A stretch of 64,000 bases of DNA, taken from contig JASSKH010000003.1 of NCBI GenBank assembly GCA_031763025.1, positions 7,926,718-7,990,717 on the forward strand. Direction: 5' to 3'. This document shows, piece by piece, positions 20,468 to 31,704 of this stretch. The position numbers and the translations under genes were made by a program. The notes below the pieces were generated by a model that searched no databases, was not told where the DNA came from, and was given only the letters and a program-made list of their open reading frames with translations. Origin of the DNA: Macrocystis pyrifera. Taxonomy: Eukaryota; Sar; Phaeophyceae; Laminariales; Laminariaceae. The first letter of the stretch is position 1; every line of letters begins with the position of its first letter.

Positions 20468-20579
20468 TTAGGGGGGACCATAGTAAATAGGACCAAAATC
20501 TCGTTATTAATAGTAAAAATAGGGAAACATGTAGTTTTTTGTGTGTACCACAGGTCCCGTGTACTATGGTCCCCCGTAA
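20468..20579 (+). mobile_element. MITE M1 copy 7
   Basis: A 112-bp copy with TA at 20,466-20,467 and 20,580-20,581. It lies just after a duplicated TTTTTACGGTGGAA motif (about 20,369 and 20,451). Confidence 0.8.
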
Positions 20580-20901
20580 TAGCAGTAAATTTGAACCAAA
20601 CGTCGTTCAACAAACATACGGGAACATGCGTTTTTTTGGACCCATCGTATGTTCAGATTAATAGCATATGCCAGGTACGTCGGTTTTGAAACTAGTGGTT
20701 ATCGCACCTTGGACCCTGTAGCGCTGGATCTCTGCCCTCTGCGGGGCTAGGTACGCTCACAGGGTTGGTAGCTACTCCGAACTGACACCGGCTATACCGG
20801 CACATCATTGCACCCTGCGTTGATCTGATTGGCCCACTTCTTCCGTACGTACGAAAGCCATGATGTATTCTCTCGCGCCTCGATAATATTCCGCCTTGTT
20901 A

Positions 20902-21006
20902 TCGCGGGGGACCACAGTGAACAGGACCAAATATTGTCAGTAAAAATAGGTAAATATATAGGTTTTTATGTATACCATAGGTCCTGTTAACTATGGGGCC
21001 CCGTAA
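20902..21006 (+). mobile_element. MITE M1 copy 8
   Basis: A 105-bp copy with TA at 20,900-20,901 and 21,007-21,008. Confidence 0.85.
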
Positions 21007-21009
21007 TAG

Positions 21010-22140
21010 TTGAAGTACAAAAATCTCCTCAAATGGGGAGTCCCAGAAAGAAACATAGGGCAGAACCCTGTTCCCGCAAGCACGAGTCCTCTCGCTGTAT
21101 CCGCCCCTTGTTCTGGGTCCCAAAAGGGTCAATAGCTAACAGACTCAGTGGAAACAAATTATTATCATAATCTAGTTGGGACCCTTTTGTTGTGGGCGTT
21201 TACGTTCTGATGCTGATGCTCATACTCGTATCCCACTCTGGTCGTAAATATAAGGAATGTTTAGACGTTAGTCTGAAGGCGGAGCGGTGCTTGTATTTCT
21301 GCCCGGAGTGGTGCGCGTATCGAGTGGGAAGCGAACAGCTCGTGCATGCGTCGTACACGAAGTGTATCGTACAAGGATGAATAAAAATGCGTTCCGGGAA
21401 GCCTATTCCTTTGGGAGCTATCGTACTTTAGGTGCGATGTGCGTATGCTGCTGTTCATCGCAGACGCAGTAGTGGTGTGGTGCTTGCAGCTGTGTAACGT
21501 GGTGCTATCGTCCGACATTCCGGTGTGCTGCGCTCCCTGTGTTAACGCTGGTCCAATATTGTACAGATATATAAGATGCACAAATAGCAACCAACAACCA
21601 CAGCACCATTCTCACAACGAAACAACATTGATTTGGACCGAGGCTGCGGTAGGGGGCTCACTTTTAAGGCCCCTTTTTTTTATGGATTCCAGTTGCCCAA
21701 AGACACTCGGCCGAGTGAGTGGACTACGTACCCTATCTTCGTTCGCTGTCTGAAGTTTTTTTTTTCGTCTTTTTCGTGTCCCGATATCACCCCCATGGGA
21801 TTGGTCGTTGCGTTGTGGCAACAAAATACTTTAGAGTCCAATTTTGACCGAGGAGCTAGAGTGGCATGAGCTCTGTGGTGGCAACAGCACCCCTACCATG
21901 AAGGACTGCACTCACTCGCGCTTCGGTGACAATTTTCTTTGAAGTTATGTGGAGTGCGATCACTTTCGGAGCATAGGTAGTGCGTGTGAAAAGTATTGTT
22001 AACAATAGCCTCGAATAGCGTAGAAGGGCTTGCACGTGAGAGTGCTACACTAATATCGGGCTGAAACACGCGCCGTAGAATATCAGGTGCCCAACCGAAT
22101 AAAAGGAATATAGCGATCGGCTGACCGTCTCAAATCGGGC
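21010..22140. other. Unrecognised stretch
   Basis: No gene, known repeat or strong structure was found. The open frames here are short and unsupported. Confidence 0.4.
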
Positions 22141-25100
22141 AGGAATTGGAATCACCCAGAGTCGGGGCCCTACACCCATCGAGGGAAACGGGGGGCACGC
22201 CTCTCTACCACCGTTCGGGACCGAGCTGGGCCCTCAGAACGCTGCTCGTTTCGTCGGAAGCTTTACCTATGGGAGAGGGCCGACCGCGACTCGTTCTGGG
22301 CGACGCTGCGAGAGCGAGGCAGCGCATACTGATGCCGGTCACATGAGCGATGGGTTCGGCCACCCTCCTCGATTGCCGGCGGGGAGCAGCTCCGAGGTCT
22401 CAACATGCTTGTTGTGAAGCGGGATGCGCCTCTTTAATGGAAATTTTTGGAGGGTTCATGCCTGCGAGGAGCCAACGGGAGAGTCGGGCGCCCCTCACCG
22501 ATGGCGATGCTAGCAGTAGGTCAAGATGTACCCCTTTGCTATCGTCTGGAGCTGCGACGGAGTCTCGGGGCTCCGTGCTTGTCGAATCTCTGGAAATGGG
22601 GCGCCTCTCTCGAGGGGCAACAGGTGACCAGCGATGTCACGAACGCGGCAATCCCATGGCAGGTTACCCCGCTCAGGGGCAGACGCCGCACGTGGACAAC
22701 ATGCCCTGCAAGGGACGAGCTCGGGCGGGCGGGGGAGGGGGGGGTCCACTGGTCAGCGGCACTATATCATGAAACACCAACAGAGGGCGGCGCCATCCGG
22801 ATCACCTACCGAAGCGTACGCGGGACGCGACGAGCTACGAGATTGCTTGCGGCGAGTTTCACCACCTCCAAGATGAGGGCGCGCACCCGCGCAGCATCTA
22901 GTGCTGCCGCGTTCTCGTTGGACGGAGGGGATAGACGTTAGCTTCCTGCAGGACTTTCTTAAGGCGACTCGCCTCTGCAGCCGGCGATCCGGTGGCCGTT
23001 GTCGGCTCCACGCTTGTCAGCTGGTGCAGCCCTTGCCGGAATCATCTCCAGGGCCGCCTCTGCCAACCCAGTCGCGATGGGGGTCCATGCCATCACTGGC
23101 GGCACCGGGACCGAGATCGTGCACGACATCGATCCCTCCACTGGGGACGGTCGAGGACATGGGTAATGGACTTTTCGCCGTCGCCGGGAGGGGATCCATC
23201 TCCATCGCCAGGGGTTGAGACCGGAATGTCGCCGACACAGTGGATAACGTCTACGGCGACTCCTCAGTTGCCGGGCCCACCTTCGGCAGCAGTCGCGAGA
23301 TTGAAGTCACAGACGCGGCTGACCCCACAAACTCCGTCATTTAGACCGTTTCCGGTCGTGGAGCCAGTCTTTTCTCGGCCGCAGCCGTCAGCCACGACCT
23401 GAATTTCTCAGCTGCTCGATTTTCCCGACGACTAGCCGTCAAATCTTGGGAGAAGAGTTCCTCCTGTGCCCACAGCTTCCCATCCCGCCCAAGGCGAGGC
23501 TGGCGGAGGCAACGACACCGCGCTCACATCAACCCACGTCCACGGAGCAGTCGCATCATCAGCCGGCGTCGCAAGCACCGGCACGATCCGCAACGCCGTA
23601 ACCACCGCCAGTTACGCCACCGTTTTCCCTAGAACCTTCTTCCACCGACGCCATCACCAATGGCATCGCCGTTGCCTAGGTCCACCCACCCCTTGACGAC
23701 GGGGTCACTCTTGACGCCGGAGACGGTCCTTGCGCTCGAACCGCACCCGGAGGTCGGCGCGCACGCCAGCGCGGTTGCAGTTGACAACGCTGTCACTGCC
23801 GACGCTCGCAGTGACGCAAACAATGACGATTGCGGAGCCCGCGTCGATGCTCGAACCCCCACGGCCGATGCAACAGTCAGTACCACGAACGGTCGCAAAG
23901 ACAGTTCAGCTCCGCGACGATGCGCAGGAAGACTGCTTCCGTTGTTGACAAGACTCTAGCGAATTCGCTTATTCAATTTGGACCGCTGCCCTCCTCGCTT
24001 CCACCTGCCGTTTTACGCTGCACTCCGTGTCAAGGCGGGTCCCAGCCTGCGTTGTCCGGCGCACAACCTGACCACCCACAACACTCGACGAGACCGACCG
24101 GTGGGCGCTATGGGAGCACAGCGATGAGGTGGTGGGAAAAACCGATAGTGGCCGCGACGCGAGCGACGTCGACTGGGGGGGGGTGGGGTGGGACCCCTTT
24201 CGCCAGACTAGCATAATGGGGTGTGCGTGTGTGGGCAGAGATTGATACGTATCGTTTTTCCTGGACTGTATGAGGAAGCTGCTTTGGTGAATGTTGTTCG
24301 TGTGATTTGGCACCGTCTTTGCGCTTCAGGGTTCGTCGAGGGCGCAATCCCCCGAGCCACGCTCTACGGATCACAACGCAGTAAGTGTGCCCGAATCCGT
24401 TTTTGCACAAGGGGCGCCGAGAGTGTGGATCGACGACTCCTTCTCCAGCAGAATCGCAATCCCGGCAGGTCGTTGGACGCAATGGAGGAGTGCACGGTGT
24501 GGGGTAGAGTCACCAGCCCTGAGACCTTCCTCTAGAACAACACCCACCATGCCGCCGGCGGCGGCGGTGCATTTTCCTAAAAATCGCTATAGAGAGTGAG
24601 AAAACGGATAGTGAAGGAGGAATCCGAGCTATGACGTCCGAGCAACCATACATGCAAGCAACGCACGGAATCTGTTAAGGGCACATGAGCAGGACTGCCA
24701 GATGTTCGCTGTCTCACCTTTTATTCGCCCATCCGAGGTGTGCGTCAAGCACCGCAGAGGGTGCCGCTGACGGGGGTAACGATCGCTTTGGGGTTTTACC
24801 ATGAGAGGGGGACCAGGGCCGCCTGGTCGGAAAATGTTCCACGTAGCGGAATTTTTTGCCGCGATTCTACAATCGATTTGACCGAGCTATCGAACTGGGC
24901 GCCCACCAACAGCGACGCGTGGGGGGGGGATTGCTGCTTCCAGGTGTAGGTGAGATCTCGAACCAAGATAATGGTGACCAGTACGCAGGAGATGTAAGGC
25001 GGTCGGCCGCCGCAGCACCCTGCTTCTATCGCGGTCGGGCTTTGAACGACTCGTCCGAGACTCGCGGGACGGTCACGCACCTGCACCCCTTCCATACGCC

Positions 25101-28100
25101 CACGAAAGGTTCATGCATGCTCGCAGCGTGCGCAAAGTCTCGCAAGTGGGTACACTGACCCGAGGACCTGCATCGCGTGCCGCACGGAGTGACTGGGGGA
25201 AAGCCGATCTCCCCATGCGGCGGAGCTGGTTCGAGGGATATCCATGCCTCAGCTCAGGAGGGAGGGATGGTCGACGGTACGGGATGCCCCGGTGTTCGCC
25301 GACATCATTCAGGAGGGTGTCCCCCGGCTAAATTCATCCGGGTACGAGATGGCCGACTTCTGCAATACGTTTGAGCTGATGTGATGCGCGCTCACCGTAG
25401 GTCATCAACTCCTTCCTCCCGTTTGTGTTCCCTGTTCAGCGACGCCCTTGGCCTGCCTCAGGGTATCTGTTCAACCCGCTCGAGGGAATGAGAAGCGATT
25501 ATTTTTTACTGCCATACGCTTGTTCGCCACGTTCGGGACCCGACAGTAGGACGTATTTCTTCGGATACTAAATCGGAGCCTCTACATCGGACCGTGTGTG
25601 CGGGAGTACATGGTGGGTCTTGACAATGAGCGGGGGGTGTCCTGACAATATGGACACCAAGACTTTAAAACGCCCTGAATGCAGGTGCCGCGCTGCCTTC
25701 ATTGCCGGTAGCTGTGGCGGCACCACTTGAGGAGTCGGCTCCAGCGCTGGAAAGCGAAGGGTTACTGCAGTAGGGGATGGTAGGGATAGGGGGGAGATTG
25801 AGCTGGGGGACCCGGCTGATGAAGTCATGGAGAGCCGTCAGGCCGCTTGGGACAGGGACATCCGGTGACCCTCTCAGGATATCCAGTCCCGCCTCTCCAA
25901 AACCTGCGGAAACGACCGCGACGACGCCTAGGGACGCGAGAAGGGGAAAACCGGCCGCAAGGGGCAGACTGGGTTGACTGAGCGGATCGGAGAGGGCGCC
26001 AAGAGAATCACGTGCTAGGAATGGGAGCCCTTCGCGACGAGGGAGCAGCGCGCCGTCACCAGTCGCTAGCCAAAGGGAAGACGGCAATGGAGAGAGTGAA
26101 CTCCTCAGGGAGGCAGAAAAGATTGGGAGAGGGGAGGAATGCTACGGACTCGGATCGTGGGTAGGCAGGTTGGGGAGGGTTAGAGGGCGGAGAGACAAAT
26201 ATGGGATGGAAGAGGAGTCGCAGGGAACGGCGGAGGGCATACGTTTCCGACCGGTGCGGCACCAGCTGGAGGATCCTCAGGGCATCGAGAGGGGCATTCG
26301 AGAACGCAACGTGACTTGGCGTCTTCCTCGGCGACACCTGAGGTGACGTGGCGTGCGTGCTTCGTTCGTGACTCTCTAATAAGGGCTTCGGGTAGTGCGT
26401 TTGTCATTTGTAACAAGATACCGTGGGCTACACGCGCGTTGTGTAGTGGGGGACTTCGCGAGGGACGCGACCTCCTACTACTCAGCTGTTCAGTAGCCGG
26501 TTGCGGGGTCCGGCACACGAGACGGGGCACATTGGAGGCGGCAGTTCGAACAGACCCGGGTCTTCGCAGTCGGCCCGCGCGAACAGGAGGAAGATCAAGA
26601 GAGACGTAAGCCTACGCGTACGGGGACTTTGGTACGGGTGATACCAGAACAGATTGGGGGTGGGGCTACCACTCGATGCCGTTTCGCTGGAAAAAAATCG
26701 GAAATGTATCGCAACCGGGAAAGAAGCACACCCACAACTGGTTGGTATACACGTGTGTGAGCATTCACATGCTAGGCATCTTCAACCACACCTTGCGAGA
26801 GCACCAGCCGAATCGGCGCTTGGCCACGCTGAACTCTCTTGCACGGGTGATCAAGCTGTGCTGTTAGGGTTGTGCCTCTTCTCCTACAGGCTTGCCACTC
26901 GTGCCTCTTGCGCCTGCCTCTGCTCCGCCTCAACCTCCAGCGCCGCTTGGGCTGCACGCATTTCCGCTTCCGCGTGAGCCCTGCGCCCTTGCTCACCCGT
27001 CAACTTCGCGGTAGCTTCGCGTTTCAACAGCTCCTCCTTCTCCTTTGAAAGCTTGTTCCTCGGCAAATTTTCCGCTGAGCTTCGACCTTCGACCTCCTCA
27101 TTGCACTGAGCAAAGACAGCGTCGCATGCCCGAGTTGCGTTTTGGCGGGCCCGCTCCAGCGCTTGACATTTACCGCGCTCTGCGGCTTTCTCCGCACGCC
27201 TGATCGTCGCTCATTCGCTTAGTGTAGTTCCCGTGCGAGCGGCAAAGTCATCGTTGATTTTTTTTAGTGCCGCTCCATGATTTTTCTTAGATTACTTTTT
27301 AACGCTGCGCGTCTGCCATGAGTCACCACCCGTATCAGAGAGCCAATACTAGAATCGCTGGTGCTCGAGCGCAAAAGCATGAAATGGTGTACGATTGTTT
27401 TGGTAGGTATGCACAATCCAAGCCTATTATTTCAAGGTGTAATTTTTCTATACGTATTGATAAACAACACGTAGCAGGTGCAAAGAGCTAAAAAGGACTA
27501 AAACGCATTTTTTCAGGTATTTTCGAGGTAGCTAGGAAGCGGGTGAACAGGCTACACTATATCCACACTGAATCATACGGTTTAGCACCTTCTTGCGGAA
27601 TATAAAGACCCAATACGTGACGCAAGACGAAATATTGCGATCTGCTCCCGCTCTTTCTTGCAGTCTAAATTCAAGATGTTTTGGGTTTTTGCTCTCTCTC
27701 TGACGAGAATCATGTCATGGTTGACAACTTTTTGCGAATAATCCTTCAAATTCACCATGCCACTTTTTTTGTGGTCGATAGGTACCTCAGGCGCACCCCT
27801 AACTGTGGTAATTTCTGCCGGTCCAGCCGTACTGACCGGACGGCCGCATCAAGAGGTGACAGAGCTTCGCTTTGTTCGAGATCGGTGACATACTCCTATT
27901 GCTGCTGTGGCTGACTGCGTACACCAGGTGAGGGAAGACGCATGGCCGCGGAATGCCACCCAAGGAACTTCGAGGAGGCTAAGCACGAAAGTGCGTCGTT
28001 AGCTTATCGATACGTGGAATAGGTCCATGCGTGCACTCTCTTGGCTGACTCACGCTCGGTCAGAAACCAGAAAACGTGGACCAACCTGGTGCCTAAATCG

Positions 28101-28555
28101 CCGCCCGAAGATCACGCCACCGTCGGCGGCGGCGCCAGCGGCGGTGCTAGCGGTCCCATCGAGGGACAGGAAGGGAGCACTCCATCGTGGCGCTTGAACG
28201 AGTACGCCTCCCCGGCGCTCTTCCACATTATCAGCCCTCGCAGCGCTTTATGGGGTCACTGACGCGTGGTCGACACTGCGCCATCATCCACATCGACGTT
28301 GGGCGAGAGCAGTTTTGGCAAGGGCTTGACAGTCCCCTAGCAGAGAATCGCCAACAACCCTCGGACGCGTTCCGAACACAGGTTCTGAATAATTTTCTTG
28401 CAGTCTAGCCTCACTGCGCTGTGGGAAAGTTGCTATTCAGCCTTCGTCGGCATTACGTATGGAGACGGCTCGCTACTTCAGGTTGTAACGTGGCAGTGAC
28501 AGCCACAGCTAGAGGAGGTCGACCGCGGGTTGAGACAGTTCGGGATGGGGAGTTG
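22141..28555. other. GC-rich block with decayed coding-like sequence
   Basis: Base composition shifts to GC-rich at about 22.1 kb and back to AT-richer sequence near 27.2 kb. Many overlapping open frames (for example 22,350-22,772, 22,447-22,941 and 23,660-23,959 on +; 25,665-26,087 on -) have protein-like but unrecognised composition. The block leads into the RT relic at 28.56 kb on the + strand, so part of it may be that element's decayed 5' region. I cannot assign a function. Confidence 0.4.
26884..27240 (-). pseudogene. Coiled-coil protein fragment
   Basis: On the - strand a continuous frame from about 27,210 to a stop near 26,884 is rich in Ala, Glu, Arg and Lys. It runs through RRAEKAAERGKCQALERARQ, KLSKEKEELLKREA and AQAALEVEAEQRQAQEA, with heptad-like spacing. 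The first ATG (27,066) lies inside the frame, and a stop lies upstream near 27,220, so no proper start is visible. It is either an exon or a fragment of a larger gene. The family is not recognised. Confidence 0.35.
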
Positions 28556-28559
28556 ACAA

Positions 28560-29373
28560 CATGGGGTTGAGGGTATGCACGCTTATCGAGACGGGCAACT
28601 GGTTCATTCTAACGGACTGCTCTTCAGCGCGGTCCACAAGAACGGCTACGGTATATACTTGCGGAGGTCGACACCCTCGCGCTGGCACTCGCACCGTTTT
28701 TGGCCAAGTGCTACCGTGAGAGACCAGCCAATGTGATACTTCGGATGCACTCGGGGGAGAGCCGGACGACGGCTTGCTCCAGAGGTGTGCACCAAGGGGA
28801 TCACCAAGGGGACCCCATGGGGCCGGCGATGTTTTGCTCATCGTTGCGACGGGGACCGGATGAGCGTTTCCTCGTGGAGGTCGTGAGCGAAGCAGCCGAA
28901 GCCTTTGCTTACTTGAACGACGTCACCCGCGACCTGATGGCCGTCGCGGCTAGCACGGTCAGAGCCCTACCCTTCCTTCAGCGTGAGCTTGACGAAATCG
29001 GCGAATTCGGCATCGTTGTCAACTCCACCAAGACAGCGGCGCTAGCGTGACCTCTAACAGGGCACGTTTCGATGACGGAGGGAGATGCTTCGCTCCTGGA
29101 AGTGTAGAAGCCCGAATCGTAGAACAGGGAGGGTGGCGGTTTGGGGGCGCCCCTGTCGGTACCGCACCATACATCGTATAGCGCACGGTGGGGGTAGCAC
29201 GGAACGGATACACTGATTTCCTGGCGCGTTGCCTAGCAAGCGTGCCAGACAAGCAAGCTACTGCCCTCATCGCCACTGAATCCATTGGGCAGAGAACCAG
29301 CTACCTCGAGCGCGTGATTCACACGGGTGCATCCCTCCAAGCACGCACGGGGACCGACAACGGGGCGCAGTAG
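28560..29373 (+). pseudogene. Second reverse-transcriptase relic (LINE-like)
   Basis: The first frame (about 28,560-28,700) holds TGNWFILTDCSSAVHKNGYG, resembling RT motif A. The homology then moves to another frame (28,700-29,050), with GVHQGDHQGDPMGPAMF, where families of this type have one G-x-QGDP-GP motif; QGDH looks like a small duplication. The polymerase motif reads AYLNDVT instead of YLDD, so one catalytic Asp is lost. A third frame (29,188-29,373) gives LASVPDKQATALIATESIGQ, typical of the region after the RT core. With two frameshifts and a lost catalytic residue this is dead. It differs from the relic at 4.84-5.88 kb in motif wording, so it is a separate lineage. Confidence 0.65.
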
Positions 29374-30882
29374 GCCTTTTTCTTGGGGCACTGCTCATAT
29401 TACCCATGCAGGTACTGCGTACCGAGCGGAAACCGAAAAATAATATACGAGTAGACGTTCCGAAGCTCTTTGTTGAAGCTGCCGTGCTTTGGGCGATGCG
29501 CGCATACATGAACATACTGCGTCGTGGCACTTGCTGCTGTATACTCGTCAGGCGTTGGTGGTGCTGCGCTTCGTTTAATTTACTGGTGCCTTGTCGTTTT
29601 CAGAAACCGTAGACTATTACTGCAACCCACAACAACGACGGCATAGCCACAGGAAAACGAAAAACATCTGATTGATCTGTGGAAACTTCAGACACAACCC
29701 CGGGTTAAATCCCGGGATACTTGAGAGACGTGCACAACTGCACTCATCCACGTTTCGGCGACAAATTTGATATTTTTTTCGGAGCATACTCGCTGCATAC
29801 TGCCTGTACTGCAGGAGGTACTGTGAAACAGGTTGTCGGGACCGATCCCTTGTACAACGCGGGCATAAAATAACCATTGTGTAGCAACCCCACAAAAGGT
29901 GTCGACAACCTCTCCGTGCGGTACGCCTAGTAATAATGGTGTATGGTGTGCTCTATTATTCAATGTCTCCACAAAGAATTCATTGAGCCCAAATTGTGCA
30001 AGGGGGGGTTCCCGGCTACCTGTGGACTACCTGATACTGCTGTACCAGGCACCTATTCGTACGGAGCAAACGAACTACGACAGTATGATACCAGTATCCA
30101 GTAAAATTATACCACTGCTGCTGCGCCCCCGTTTTTGGGCAGTTTGGGGACAAAAACACTCAGAATTAGAGAGCGATATTTTCGGCCTTCATATCTACAA
30201 GCGACCACGTTCCATTTTCATACAAAAAGTGTAACGACGCAGCAGTGTCACACAGCAGCTGCTGCAGCTATGCTGTCTATATACCAGGTACCAGGTACCA
30301 GGTACCCTATGGTAGGTACCCTGGTACCAGGTAGATACCTGCCGTGTGGTTGAAGGTGAAGAACCGCAGGGAACCGAAGCGTATACGATTTTCGCCGTCA
30401 GATACAATATTATAACCGAACCGAACCAACCGTAGGAAGCTTGCATGCATGCATGTGTTATTTATTATATATATGCCTGCGCGGTGCCGAGCCGAACCGA
30501 TCGGCGGGAATTCCCGCTCCCGAAGAACCGCGCCAGAGAAATCGGAAATAAATATGTTGCGCGCGAAGTGCACACGTGCACACCAAGATGCACACAAAAA
30601 AATCGAGTACGCATCTATAATACTGGTACGTAACTTTTGTTTTCGCTATGATATCGTTGGGCCCGGTGCGCGGGTTCCAGGAAGGAATCGAACCGTAAGG
30701 ATGTGGACTTGCGGGGCCCGGACCGAACGGAACCGAACCGCGGGATTTTGAAAAGGGCGAGATCCGAACCGAACCGATCCATATCAATCATGGGACTGGA
30801 CTATGCAAGGAGACCGCCCCCACCCCGTGAAAAGTCCTGAAAAAATCTTCTGCGAGCCTTTGCCACTCTATACGTGTTGTGT
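29374..30882. other. Unrecognised stretch with palindromic and GAACCG repeats
   Basis: No gene is supported. A GGTACCA palindromic run lies at about 30,282-30,335. Scattered GAACCGAACCG units (30,360-30,790) resemble the reverse complement of the minisatellite at 6.3 and 8.1 kb, more diverged. Confidence 0.5.
30282..30335. repeat. Palindromic GGTACCA short tandem run
   Basis: ACCAGGTACCAGGTACC repeats, followed by the inverted form GGTACCCTGGTACC. Every unit contains the palindrome GGTACC. Confidence 0.75.
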
Positions 30883-30935
30883 GTGTGGGTTCTTCACGTT
30901 AATAAATAACCGTTCATTCTGCCCATGCAGCATGA
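30883..30935 (+). repeat. R3 segment A, truncated by an M1 element
   Basis: TTCTTCACGTTAATAAATAACCGTTC resembles the start of R3 segment A, and the match stops where M1 copy 9 begins. Confidence 0.5.
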
Positions 30936-30942
30936 ACATCTA

Positions 30943-31060
30943 TTGCGGGGGACCATAGTAAATGTAAACGGGACCAAATATGGTGTGTAAAAATAGGTAA
31001 TTATATAGGTTTTTACCTGTACCGTAGGTCCTATACCATATTTACTATGGTCCTCCGTAC
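30943..31060 (+). mobile_element. MITE M1 copy 9
   Basis: A 118-bp copy with TA at 30,941-30,942 and 31,061-31,062. Small insertions near both ends (AAATGTAAACGGG; CTATACCATA) make it longer than the norm. Confidence 0.8.
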
Positions 31061-31265
31061 TAGTACGTACCTGTACCAAGCAGTATAAAGTGAAGGTGTT
31101 AACATTGATTGGCTGCTGCTGTCATGAGGGCCTCATCATCAAGCAATCAATGCAGCAGCACACATACATGCTACGTATGTATCAACAGATGTGTATCGTA
31201 CCATCAGTATGAAACGAAGAGCGCCCTTGTGCAGTTATCATGGGTGGACGGCAGAAGCACCGCCC

Positions 31266-31497
31266 TGTAGCCAAAAGATACCAAGCCGTGGAGGTTTCAG
31301 TGTAATCGCATGTGTGAGTGGAGCAGTGGCCGGGGATCCTGTGTGATGTCCCCTAGCCACCTGGCTCGTGGTCCGATGAGGATCACTCCGTGATAATACA
31401 AGCTCTAAGAACAAGACTTACTGAGTGCGAGGCCAGCGAGACTGGTGGAGTCCCTCGCTGGAAGCCCTCTTGCTGATATCATCTGGCAGAGGCCATA
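31266..31497 (+). repeat. 5' LTR of the Ty3/gypsy element
   Basis: Begins TGTAGCCAAAAG and ends GGCAGAGGCCATA. The outermost bases form an imperfect inverted pair (TGTAGCC / GGCCATA). Identical in length and, by eye, sequence to 36,798-37,029. Confidence 0.92.
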
Positions 31498-31704
31498 ATA
31501 TCTAGATATTCGCGGAACTTCTGTTGGAGGAGTTTTCGGCTGCGGAGTATTGGGTCACAGCTGGGAAGGCAGTTGGCCCGTTGGACGGATCGAAACGGCT
31601 TGAAGCGCACAGCAGGGGAGGACGCTCCGGGAGCTGGAGGACGCACAGGTCAGGCGGCAGTTTCTCCGTTATTACAGTGGAGTCCAGGTGGACTGCTGTG
31701 GATT

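Noticed and set aside
26884..27240. Part of an integrated large DNA virus
   Set aside because: Such proviruses occur in brown algae, but a coiled coil alone is no evidence and no viral capsid, polymerase or ATPase motif is seen nearby.
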